This document shows, in pieces, positions 21,301 to 30,396 of a DNA stretch of 30,396 nt. The translations under genes and the position numbers were made by a program. The stretch is from Amphimedon queenslandica (lineage: Eukaryota; Porifera; Demospongiae; Haplosclerida; Niphatidae): positions 1 to 30,396 of the forward strand of contig NW_003546336.1 of the NCBI RefSeq assembly GCF_000090795.2, written 5' to 3'. Below the pieces are notes generated by a model. That model ran no database searches. It saw only the letters and a program-made list of their open reading frames with translations, and was not told the DNA's origin. Every line of letters begins with the position of its first letter. Position 1 is the stretch's first letter.

Positions 21301-24300
21301 GTGACACGTCGTAATGCTTTGAAGAACCCTGCTGATGAATATCACAGAATAGTTGATGTAGTGAGCAAGTAAGAATGATTACATGTATGTATACTGTAAT
21401 TGTTATAATTATAATTTTATTGGTGTTATGTGTGTTTAGTGGAAGTTTTACATATAATGTACATGTAGTATATAGTACAATGTATCATATAGAAGGAAAT
21501 TTTGGAAGTAGTTAAATTTGGCGAGTTTGGCGTTTTGGTAGCCATTTGCCAAAGTAAAAATGCACCATTTTGAGCCATTACATGTACATGTATGTGCATG
21601 CTCAATGGCACATGGCCACTAATTTGCCAAATTAAAATTTGCCAATCACTAAAATTTAGCAATTCGCCAAATTTAACTTACTCCAAAATTTCCTTCTGTA
21701 CAGTATAGATTTATGTTATCTTGCTGCTCTGTATGAGAGAGTGCTGGAGTTGTGCCGCTGTCATTATTAAATGAATGATTATACAATTCACACGTACTTG
21801 TTGATACATTCATTGATACACTTAACTGTTGTATATACATGTACACATGTAGGCATACATGTATCTGCAAATGTTGTTTTTTGTTATAATTGTGTCATTA
21901 CTTGTAGGGACTAAAATGATAAGTACATGTAGCTTGTACTCTATTGACCTATTGTTGTGTCTTGCTTTACTTGTTTAGGTATGCTGTTCATAACACTGGT
22001 ATTGGTTTTACCCTCAAAAAAGTTGGTACAATCCTTCACTTCTTTTATTATTCTTAAATACAGTTTGGAGAGAGTGTTGTAGATGTTAGGACTTTGCCAG
22101 ACTCTAGTGACATTGAAAACATAGGAGCTGTGTTTGGACAAGCTATAGCTAAGTAAGTAATAAGCATAATTGTACAAAAATCACTAAAAAATAATTCTCC
22201 ATTTTTATAATTTTTTCTGATATATACATATCCTTATGTTGTGTATCAAGTCAACTTTCAGTCAAGTTTGGATTTTTTATGAGTTTTTAAGTTGCTCAAA
22301 AACCAGGCCAACAAGCCAAGGCTTTGGTTTTTGGCCAAATTTTATCAAAATTGACTAGGAGAGAATCTTCCATTTTTATGATTATTTCTGAAACATATGC
22401 ACCTCCCTGTGTTATGTATCAACTTTGAGCTGATTTTGATCAAGTTTAAATTTTCTTATAAATTTTTTAAGTTTTTCAAAAATTATGCCAACGACCCAAG
22501 GCTATAGCCTTGGGCCGTTGGCCAGATTTTGCCAAAAATGACTAGAAGAGAATTCTCTATTTTTATAATTGTTTTTGATACATATACACGTCCTTATGTT
22601 GTGAATCAACTTTGAGCTGATTTCGATCAAGTTTGAATTTTTTATGAATTTTTCAAGTTTCTCAAAAATTAGGCCAACGACCTAAGGCTAACCCCTTTGG
22701 TCCTTCACCAGATTTTGCCAAAAATGACTAGGAGAGAATTTCCCATTTTCATAATTTTTTTTTGATACATATACATGTCCTTATGTTGTGTATCAAGTTT
22801 GAGCTGATTCCGACCAAGTTTAGATTTTTTATGAATTTTTCAAGTTTCTCAAAATTTAGGCCAACGACCCGACCCAAGGCTATAGCCTTGGGCCGTTGGC
22901 CAGATTTTGCCAAAAATGACTACAAAAGAATTCTCTATTTTTATAATTTTTTTCTGATGCATATACACGTCCTTATGTTGTGTATCAACTTTGAGCTGAT
23001 TCCGATCAAGTTTGGATTTTTCATGAATTTTTAAATTTGCAAAAAAATCAGGCCAATGACCCAAGGCTAGCAACCCCTTTGGTCTTTTGCCAGATTTTGT
23101 CAAAATTGACTACAGGAGAATTCTTCATTTTTATAATTGTTTCTGATACATATACACGTCCTTATGTTGTGTATCAACTTTGAACTGATTTCAATCAATT
23201 TTGTATTTTTTATGAATTTTTAAAGTTTCTCAAAAAATCTAGCCAACGACCTAAGGCTAACCCCTTTGGTCCTTGGCCAGATTTTGTCAAAATTGACTAG
23301 GAGAGAATTTTCCATTTTTATAATTGTTTCTGATGCATATTCACATTTTCATGTTGTGTATCAAGTTTGAGCTGATTCCGATTAAGTTTGAATTTTTTAT
23401 GAATTTTTAAAGTTGCTCAAAAAAAATCAGGCCAACGACCCAAGGTTAGCTTTTGGTCTTTGGCCAAATTTTATCAAAAATGACTAGGAGAGAATTCTCC
23501 ATTTTATAATTGGTTTCTGTTTTAGTAAAGTGAAATAGTTAATAGTTTATGATTATGATAGGGAGCTGCTGTGTGTCTCATGTGAAAATACCAAACTTGG
23601 CATGAAAATGAATGGCTACATCACAAATCCTAATTATTCTGTTAAAAAGTTCCAGTTTCTTCTCTTTATAAATCGTAAGTACCATCCTCTAATAAAATCC
23701 CCTCTCAATTAGAAGCCCAGGAGTGTATAAAGTGCCGTATAGCTGGAAATTTTTGTGGCCCAAAATTTTTGTGGATTTCACATTTTTTAAAATTCACGAA
23801 AATAAAATCTGTGAAAATCAATTTAATATGGTTCAAGAGTAGAAAACTACAAAAATTGATGCCACGAAATTGATTTTTAGATGGATCCATGAAAATTTTG
23901 GGCCACGAAAGTATCTCGCTATACAGTATATAGGAGAGCCCTCAAATAAAAGCCTGTTTGTTGTGTATAAATTAGAGATAAGAAATAAAAGTGTGGGTAT
24001 TTTTTTAATGATTTGCATTATTCATATTTGAAGAAGGCTTTTATTTATGTCAATGAAAATTTTGTAAATGCACGTACTTTTGCTAGATCGATTAGTTGAT
24101 TCTACGTCTCTACGCAAAGCTATTGACACTGTGTATAGTGCTTACCTGCCAAAGAACACTCACCCATTTATATACATGAGGTACAGTACATGTATTATCA
24201 AGTCAATACAAAGTTGTATTTATTTTTTGTATATTTTAGTTTGGAGATAGCACCTTTAAATGTTGATGTTAATGTTCACCCAACAAAGCATGAGGTAAAG

Positions 24301-26398
24301 GAAATAGTATGTATTATCAGAAGGATTTCCTCTCCTAAAAATAGTCAGGGTAAATTTAATAAAAGCTTGCTATTAACTGACTGCTTTTCATTACAAAAAG
24401 CACACAAATGACAAATGATGTGTAATAATATGATAATAATAATAATGTAGCTCATGTTTGCTCTGGTATTGGCTTCTGCTTGATTAACACAATGTACACG
24501 TATATCACGAATAAACCCCCCCAAAATAATGCAAATGTTATTGTTAATTGTTGTCATTCCCCTCCTCCAACAAAGAATTCAGTGTGAATCCCTGTATTAC
24601 ATAGTGTGTTGTAGGTTCACTTTCTTCATGAAGCACTTATAGTTGAAACTATACAGAAGTCTATAGAAGATAAACTGTTAGGCTGCAATGAATCACGCAC
24701 TTACTATACTCAGACGCATCTGCCAGGGACATCACTGCTACCAGTATCACTAGAAGAGGTTTCCATGACTCAGAGCTCAAGTGATGGTAAGTATATGTAC
24801 CGTACAAGATGATTTATTGGCAAGGAATTAATATTGGCAGTTGGTAGTTCAAAAAAGAAATCGCCAGCCAATTTGTTCAATCTGAGCATGCTCAATGGCA
24901 CGTGGCACAAAATTGCCAATATAAAATTTACCAATTAGCTTTCCACAGACAAATTTGCCAAATATTACTCCCACCAATAAATTGTTTTGTACAGTAATAG
25001 AGTTTTTGTACATTCTCCTTCTTTTAGAGAAAACTTATGCTCACCAAAAAATTCGTACTGACTCCAAGGAGCAAACTTTACATTCATTTGTTGTACCAAA
25101 GGAGCTTAATAACTCTCAATCAGATAAGGCTTCTTCGAAATCAGTTAGTGCTTCTTGTAAGAAGAGGAAATCAACTGACAGTCCTCAGCTGTCTCTTTCA
25201 AAGAAAAGAAAGCATCACAAACCCATTCATTTGACTAGTGTTAATAATTTGATTCAGGAAGTGAAGGACAAGGAGCATCAAGGTTTATTTTATTTATTAT
25301 TCTGACTAGATATTTTCTTTTTATATTAGAACTGTGTTCTCTTTTTCGTGAGCACAAATTTGTCGGGTGTGTTGATCAAACAAGAGCTCTTGTCCAATAT
25401 CAAGTAATTTATTAGTGATTAGTTTTTAACTTTTATTAATTTTTAATAGACAAAGTTATATCTTATAAGTTTAACAAAAGTCACGTAAGTTCAGCAATAA
25501 AATAATTATTTTTTACATTGTTACTTGTAGTCAAGAACTCTTTTATCAGTTGGTGCTGCTGGATTTTGCTAATTTTAAGCCGTTACAGTTAAATGTAGGA
25601 CAAAACTTTTCTTAATTTTGATTTTACTTTTGTTAATATTTGTTCTAGCCTCCTGCTTCATTGTATAAGCTAGCACTAGTTGCACTGGACTCACCCGAGA
25701 GTGGTATATTTATTATTTATTATTAATCTAATTATGTACCATATTATACAATTTTTAGGATGGACATCTGAGAGTGGGTCAAAGGAATCATTAGCAAAGG
25801 TTTCTTGAATTTTATGTGAATTAATTTTTATTTTGATAATTATTATTTCTAACTATAGTATGCCGTGGATTTCTTGAGTAAGAAGTCAGACATGTTAGAG
25901 GATTATTTCTCAATGAAAATTGATGAGAATGGTTGTCTTGTGTCACTGCCCATTCTACTGGAATTATTTACTCCTGACCTTGATAGATTGCCTATGTTCA
26001 TCTTAAGACTTGTCACTGAAGTAAACAGTTTATCATTCGTTGCTGTATAGTGTCGCTTATGATTAGGTTGATTGGGAAAGTGAACAGCAGTGCTTTGAAG
26101 GAGTGGCTAAGGAATTTTCCTACTTTTACTGCATCAAGCATGATTATTTCTTAGTGGACAGCGAAGAAAAAAATGTATTTATGTATAATTTGTATCATGT
26201 TATTCTAGTTTTTAAACTTTTCCTTTTTAGGTCGAGCCTTCACTTGCAAAAGTATTGCCATGGCGATGGATAATTGAACACGTATTGTTTCCTTCATTTC
26301 GAAATGACTTGGTTCCCTCTAAAGCTTTGGCTGATGACGGGAGTATCCTCCAGATTGCTGATTTGAGAGAGTTGTACAAAGTTTTTGAACGATGTTAA
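18323..26398 (+). CDS. MLH1: DNA mismatch repair protein MLH1, complete
   Basis: Proposed 21 exons: 18323-18388, 18437-18483, 19544-19634, 20322-20420, 20663-20736, 21180-21368, 21979-22021, 22064-22152, 23562-23674, 24087-24180, 24240-24294, 24615-24786, 25028-25282, 25330-25403, 25450-25484, 25531-25594, 25649-25703, 25759-25799, 25859-26020, 26067-26174, 26231-26398; 2094 nt, 697 residues (human MLH1 is 756), phases consistent. MLH1 is the shared subunit of the MutL heterodimers that act after MutS mismatch recognition. The N-terminal GHKL ATPase motifs are all present: [14 protein letters not shown], the DNGSGI nucleotide-binding motif, FTTSKL and YGFRGEAL; followed by FRHRL-like [15 protein letters not shown] and [12 protein letters not shown] shorter, Lys/Ser-rich linker (residues ~340-440) precedes the C-terminal dimerisation domain ([32 protein letters not shown]). 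The protein ends in FERC, the conserved tail that in other eukaryotes completes the PMS2 endonuclease site. Larger introns carry repeats and MITE-like elements. Confidence 0.95.
18512..18771. mobile_element. inverted-repeat element with a tRNA-like B box
   Basis: In the MLH1 intron 18484-19543. TACTGTATATCCTAAAATAA at the left pairs, with a few mismatches, with TTATTTAAGGAAATACAGTA at the right; both arms contain AAATAAAAGCC or its complement. Inside, GGTTCAAATCC (about 18664-18674) fits the pol III B-box consensus, but the T-stem pairs poorly and no full tRNA fold is visible. Confidence 0.5.
18867..19086. mobile_element. MITE-like element, GTATAGC/AAATTTT family
   Basis: The left end (ACCGTATAGCTTCAAATTTT) and right end (AAATTTGGAGCGATACAGTA) are imperfect inverted repeats. 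The interior is built from GACAAAATTTTTG-like words. Similar in plan to the element at 23733-23929. Confidence 0.55.
19676..19954. mobile_element. MITE-like element with AAGGCCTTTTCACACT ends
   Basis: AAGGCCTTTTCACACTT at 19676-19692 is mirrored by AAAGTGTAAAGGCCTT ending at 19954. Further CACACTTGTC/AGTGTGAA words occur inside. It lies in the MLH1 intron 19635-20321. A target duplication could not be identified with confidence. Confidence 0.6.
21491..21697. mobile_element. MITE-like element, AGAAGGAAATTTTGGA family
   Basis: The ~34-base arms 21491-21524 and 21664-21697 are inverted repeats with few mismatches (AGAAGGAAATTTTGGA, GTTAAATTTGGCGA). The interior has TGCTCAATGGCACATGGCCA, also found near 24893-24905 and in degenerate form at 10-33. 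In the MLH1 intron 21369-21978. Confidence 0.7.
22180..23520. repeat. array of about seven ~185-bp palindrome-core units
   Basis: Fills most of the MLH1 intron 22153-23561. Each unit carries TCCTTATGTTGTGTATCAA or a variant (seven occurrences, about 180-190 bases apart from ~22230 to ~23345), a GAGCTGATTxxGATCAAGTTT block, a TTTTTATGAATTTTT block, a core, and GCCAAAAATGACTAGGAGAG. Cores differ: strong palindromes at 22488-22521 and about 22861-22899 (CCCAAGGCTATAGCCTTGGG centre), half-palindromes or none in the others (for example CTAACCCCTTTGGTC). Orientation is opposite to the units in the IK introns. Confidence 0.85.
23733..23929. mobile_element. MITE-like element, GTATAGC/GGGCCACGAAA family
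   Basis: The left end (GCCGTATAGCTGGAAATTTT, then GTGGCCCAAAATTTT) and the right end (AAAATTTTGGGCCACGAAAG, then CGCTATACAGTA) are inverted repeats of about 40 bases with mismatches. It is flanked by AATAAAAGCC-type words (23950-24050) that look like another, interrupted, inverted repeat. In the MLH1 intron 23675-24086. Confidence 0.6.
24802..24992. mobile_element. MITE-like element in MLH1 intron 24787-25027
   Basis: GTACAAGATGATTTATTGGC at the left is mirrored at the right by ACCAATAAATTGTTTTGTAC, and the sequences just inside (AATATTGGCA versus TGCCAAATATT) also pair. The GAGCATGCTCAATGGCAC word links it to 21491-21697. Confidence 0.6.
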
Positions 26399-26532
26399 GT
26401 TCATATTTTGCAACTTAATTCACTACCATAAGTATCATTATAGCCAATTTGTGCACTAGCCAAATTTGTATAGTAACTTTCATTCATTATGGCAAGCTGA
26501 CATTATTCATCATTATTACACAACAGTGTCAC

Positions 26533-27435
26533 ATGATTGGCTCATTAGGCTGGCTGTGGGTTGGTATGGCAGCAGAAGCAGAAGCTCTTGATAAACACGC
26601 CCCAGCTAAAGAATATAGTGATACTCTGTTTCTTGAGAGCTTCTCAAAGAATATAAGAGAAGATCTTTGGGCTAACACCACCTTCTACACATTCACTAAT
26701 TTCGTGCTGCAAGGAACAAAAGACAATACTTTGGGAGGTGCTTCTGTCCTCGACTTGGGATGTGGTGATGGCATGTTTACTCGTTGGGCAGCTGCGCAAG
26801 GAGCTTCTAAAGTTGTTGGGATAGATCTATCAGAGGAACAAATTGCTGTTGCTTCCAAAATGGATGATGGCCATCATTCAGCTGGCATTGAGTATCATGC
26901 TAAGGATGTGATGGACATTAGGACTCCAGAATATGGGGAATTTGATGTCATCATAGCTGTCCACTTGATTTGTTATGCAGATAACCCTGAAAAGCTGCAG
27001 CGTATGCTTCAAGCTGTGTCCCTTTGTTTGAAAAAGGGTGGACGTTGCATTGGAGTACGTGAATGTCTCAATTCTGCTTTAAAAGGTCCAGTGTCGATGA
27101 AAATGAAAGAAGAAATAAAGAATGGGCCAATGCTTGCATACCAGATAATACCACAGTCAGATGAAATTGTCGAGAGCAAAGATTGTGATGATTTTTGTGC
27201 TTGCATTAATGAGTTTCGAAATTCAGATGGCTCAATCATTAAGTTCACGAATTACGTAGTGAAAGAATCAACAATGATTAAAATGTTCAATGATGCTGGA
27301 TTTGAAGTGAATACCTGTGGACCAATTTTGACTTGCTCTCCAGAGGGAAAAAAGATGTTTCCAGCTGATTTTATTGACAAAGTTACAAATGATTTTGGAA
27401 AATTATTGTGGTACTTTGATATTACTAAATTATGA
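26533..27435 (+). CDS. class I SAM-dependent methyltransferase, single exon
   Basis: Intronless reading frame; start at ATG 26533 (300 residues) or more probably ATG 26566 (289 residues, MAAEAEALDKHAPAKEYSD), since the extra eleven residues look like translated leader. Motif I is VLDLGCGDGMFTRWAA (SAM-binding glycine loop); the acidic end of strand 2 is VVGIDLSEEQI; motif II is EFDVIIAVHLICYA and motif III follows with LKKGGRCIGV, the order of the Methyltransf_11/25 type. The substrate cannot be told from sequence; similar small-molecule methyltransferases occur in bacteria, fungi and animals. It begins about 135-170 bases after the MLH1 stop. Lack of introns amid intron-dense neighbours suggests a retrocopy or a horizontally acquired gene. 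No poly(A) tract or direct repeats typical of a recent retrocopy are seen. Confidence 0.85.
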   Translation: MIGSLGWLWVGMAAEAEALDKHAPAKEYSDTLFLESFSKNIREDLWANTTFYTFTNFVLQGTKDNTLGGASVLDLGCGDGMFTRWAAAQGASKVVGIDLSEEQIAVASKMDDGHHSAGIEYHAKDVMDIRTPEYGEFDVIIAVHLICYADNPEKLQRMLQAVSLCLKKGGRCIGVRECLNSALKGPVSMKMKEEIKNGPMLAYQIIPQSDEIVESKDCDDFCACINEFRNSDGSIIKFTNYVVKESTMIKMFNDAGFEVNTCGPILTCSPEGKKMFPADFIDKVTNDFGKLLWYFDITKL

Positions 27436-28045
27436 ATGACTATAAAAATTAATTACTATTGGGTGCAATCCACAATAATTTTTATTGCTGCAATTTGTTT
27501 TTCATGCACATTTCAAATGATGCCATTGAAAAACCTCACATATACATGAATGTAGCGTTATCAATGTTCTTGGCTTGTAATGATGCCTTACCATAGTATT
27601 ATAAAATCCAATGTTTGCTCACCACCATAAAACAACCAATAAAGCAAAAGGACTCATTAAAGAATGGGGCTAGATACTGCATATATTGCCAAAAAACAAG
27701 GCATGGTTGCTGCTGGGTGAGAGCATAGATGGGGTAAGAGACAAAGTTTTGCTTTTGCCAGAAGTGGTTCAGTTGTAGCAAAAGATTGTCAAGACGCCTC
27801 TCACTGTATGTAGTTCCCAGTAACTGGTTTAACAAAGGATGGGGTTAATATGACACTATACTGTCATAATTATAATGATATTAGATATGTCCTGTGGGAG
27901 TCATGCAAAAAGGATCACAGTTAGATCTACTACATCTGGCATGGACATGCATTGATTAAATGAATAAAAATAATAATTTAAATTTGGGGGGGGGGATTTC
28001 TCATTTCAACTAATCAGTTAACTGTTAAGTTATGACAACAATGAA
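27436..28045. other. intergenic: methyltransferase to beta-helix gene
   Basis: No gene supported. A 78-codon minus-strand open stretch (27599-27835) has no recognisable motif. A G-run lies at about 27986-27996, shortly before the next gene. No hexamer arrays or inverted-repeat elements are seen. Confidence 0.6.
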
Positions 28046-30396
28046 ATGGAAGTGTTGATTGATAGAAACGTTGTGATAATTGTTTTTGTGGTAGGTTTCT
28101 TATATACTTGTTGTTCTTCAGACTCCAGTAAAGTCCTAGAAGATGTTCAAGTAATAATAGACGCAGGAGCTTCTCAAGTGAACTGCACAGAAGAGCGAGG
28201 CAGTGAGATAAACAACACTAACCGTACCGGAAGCCACAACGCCTTCCTTTGTCCTTCTTTACAAGCTGCTCTACAACTCACCGGGTCTACTGGACGCTGC
28301 TGTTATCATTACTTCATATCTTTTAGACGCACTGCTTCTTCTGGAGGTTTTGTACACCTTATAACTGAGCCCATAGTCACATGTGCTTCTGTCACTTTAA
28401 ACTCAGGAGGCAGTGAGTCTGATAATGTGACCATTTCTTGTCATACTGCTCAAGAAATTTTAAATAAATGGACATATGACTTGAAATATATCTTATATTT
28501 TAACTCATCCCTTTACGTGAACTTCAGGTATACTATTTTTGAGCATTGTCCACTTCCTATTAGAATATTAAAGGCTGAACAAGTTGAGATTACCAATTCT
28601 GCTTTCAGGTTAGAGAGTTGAAGACATTTCAGTTTTTTTAATAGCATAGGGCAGAGCGTTTCTGGCAGTGAGGGGGAAATTTTGTCAAATTCATCTTTGT
28701 TTTGGTAATATTTGTCCTTAATAAGTTACATTTATAGTTGACAATAAGAGCAATTTTAGCAACAGGCAAAGACAAAAATAATATACTTTTGAAGAAATGA
28801 TGGAATTCCGAATTATCCCCCCCCCCAATTTTACTAGTTGCTGGAAAATGTTCCACCCTACTTTAGTATTTTTCTGTAAGCTAGACTGTAGTCCTATAGT
28901 CTAGACTAACGTTTGTTTATAATTACAATAAGAAATTTGTGCACCACCAGTATTGATAAAACTAATATTGTGTATTCTACTTTTATAGTTATTTCAAAGA
29001 AGCCGTCTTTGACATACACAACTGCTATAATGTGACAATTTTGGAATCATTTTTTACAAGTAACAGAGGAACTGGAATCACAGAGAAACCTTATCGTGGA
29101 AACACTGGGTCCCTCTCTATTACCTACAATCATGTTGAAACTGGCAGCATTCCTGGAAACCCCATAATAATAATAAAGTCATGTAGATTTATCAATAATT
29201 CTGCAACAGCCGAAACTTCTTTCAAGTCTGCAAATCAAGTTTTTGGTAAAGGTGTTTTAACAGGGAGAGGAGGAGGAATGGCAGTTTTTGCAAGAGAGAA
29301 TGTCTTTAATATCTCAGTACTGATAACTGATTGTGAATTTAAAGAAAATTCTGCTAGATCGTATGCTGGTGGTGCTTACATTCTTTTTAATGGATACGGA
29401 CATCACATTGTATTAATTAAGTCTTGTTACTTCCGATCAAACTACGCAGGAGTGGGAGGTGGTGGTCAAATTTTTGTTGGAACACAAGGTTTAACAGAAA
29501 GTCCTCATGTTTTCCAAATAAAAAATTGTACATTTCACGATAACAAAGCTACAGTTGGAGCTGCCTTGTATTATTCCATTAATCTCGATGGAGGAAGATC
29601 TAATAGAGCTCATATTGCTGACTGTGTGTTTACAAATAATTCTCTTCTCAGTGAACATGATGGTTTTGGTGTTGCTATTGCAGTTGACATTGGTGATAAT
29701 TATGAAGAGAAAGAGTCATTCCCAGTCAACACTATCAGTAACTGGTATGTTATAATTCATGACTTTAACCTAATTAAATCTCTTTTAGTTTGATAGCTAA
29801 TAATACTGCTGGGATTAGTAGCATTGTTAGCATAGGTTTCCAAACATTTCACCTATTTGGGAACAACAATTTCACAGGAAACCAAGGCTCAAGTTTGAGA
29901 GTTAAATTTTTAAAAAAATTACCAATATAATCAATTTTTATTATAGATAATCAATGCTCGGGTTGTATTGTCTGGAAGAATATCATTCATCAATAATACT
30001 GCTAAAGATGGAGCAGCAATGTATCTTTTATTATTCTCTCAGATACAACTGTCAGATAACGTACATATTTTGTTTAAAGGCAATAAAGGAAGGTAATGTA
30101 ATAATAGATTCTTAGATGTTTAAGTGAATTCTCAATAGGTATGGTGCTAGTATATTTGTTGGTGCATTCCCATTGGTGGAGGTTTTTCGTCAAATTCCAT
30201 ACAATCCTCAATGTTTTTTAGCTCTAGAATCATCAAAAACACTCCCACCTTATCGCTGGGCAGAAGTATGTTTTGTATTATGTCTGTGTATAATTAGAAT
30301 GTACACTTTCTTAGAGAAATGTTACCATTAGGTTTGAAGGAAACTCTGCTTGGTTTGGTGCTGCTGTCTACACTACTAGCTTTGCTACTTGCTCAT
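28046..30396 (+). CDS. secreted/surface parallel beta-helix protein with Pmp-like repeats, 5' part
   Basis: Proposed exons: 28046-28608, 28989-29744, 29789-29900, 29947-30092, 30139-30285 (or ending 30265), 30332 to beyond the window. The ATG at 28046 is followed by a hydrophobic signal segment (VVIIVFVVGFLYTCCS), then a ~170-residue Cys-containing region with many N-glycosylation sites. From exon 2 on it has repeats of the form (C/I)xFxxNSA...GGA: CRFINNSA, CEFKENSARSYAGGAYI, CYFRSNYAGVGGGG, CTFHDNKATVGAALYY, CVFTNNS, ISFINNTAKDGAAMY, FKGNKGRYGAS and FEGNSAWFGAAVY. FxxN/GGA repeats are typical of right-handed beta-helix proteins and of Chlamydia polymorphic outer-membrane proteins; in animals such proteins are usually of unknown function. 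The donor of exon 5 is uncertain: ending at 30265 breaks the frame, ending at 30285 restores it with a 46-base intron. The 3' part, including any membrane anchor, is outside the window. Confidence 0.8.

Noticed and set aside
22180-23520. CRISPR-like array
   Set aside because: Units of ~185 bp repeat almost throughout, with no short identical repeats and unique spacers; this is a eukaryotic intron array.
27599-27835. Minus-strand 78-codon open frame between methyltransferase and beta-helix gene
   Set aside because: No recognised motif, splice partner or repeat relation; kept only as a note.

Overview
The window looks like animal nuclear DNA, most likely from a marine sponge (a demosponge such as Amphimedon; this is inference). 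The evidence is a metazoan gene set split by many GT-AG introns, often only 42-100 bp long, high A+T, close gene spacing, and lineage-type extracellular proteins. Exon models were built by hand from reading frame, splice sites and remembered orthologues; no alignment was run.

Layout, all intact genes on the + strand. (1) 1270-7055: 3' part of the gene for spliceosomal protein RED/IK, with repeat-rich introns. (2) 7056-17000: a cluster of three related cell-surface genes. Genes A (8502-11303) and C (14326-16751) encode type I membrane proteins with a signal peptide, two ectodomain modules, a Ser/Thr-rich stalk, one membrane helix, and a tail built from small exons each carrying an NPxY-like motif, followed by YDEP and Y(N/H)EQ motifs. 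Gene B (12319-13335) has two ectodomain exons nearly identical to C but stops inside domain 2; worn copies of the last two tail exons lie beyond. Between A and B, on the minus strand, lies a broken copy of an unrelated extracellular domain. (3) 18323-26398: a full MLH1 mismatch-repair gene in 21 exons, with repeats in its larger introns. (4) 26533-27435: a single-exon class I SAM-dependent methyltransferase. (5) 28046-end: the 5' part of a secreted or surface beta-helix protein with repeats like those of Pmp proteins.

Non-coding sequence is dominated by three repeat classes: ACATGT/GTACAT hexamer runs (in IK and MLH1 introns, nearly absent from the receptor cluster); a ~185-bp unit whose copies carry different palindromes at the same place (IK and MLH1 introns); and several inverted-repeat (MITE-like) elements, the clearest being a 540-bp element with perfect 63-bp ends and a TTTTA target duplication.

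The best candidate for an undescribed system is the receptor cluster: paralogues with variable ectodomains, an almost unchanged membrane exon, a modular array of putative phosphotyrosine/PTB-binding exons, and a truncated member that would lack the membrane anchor.
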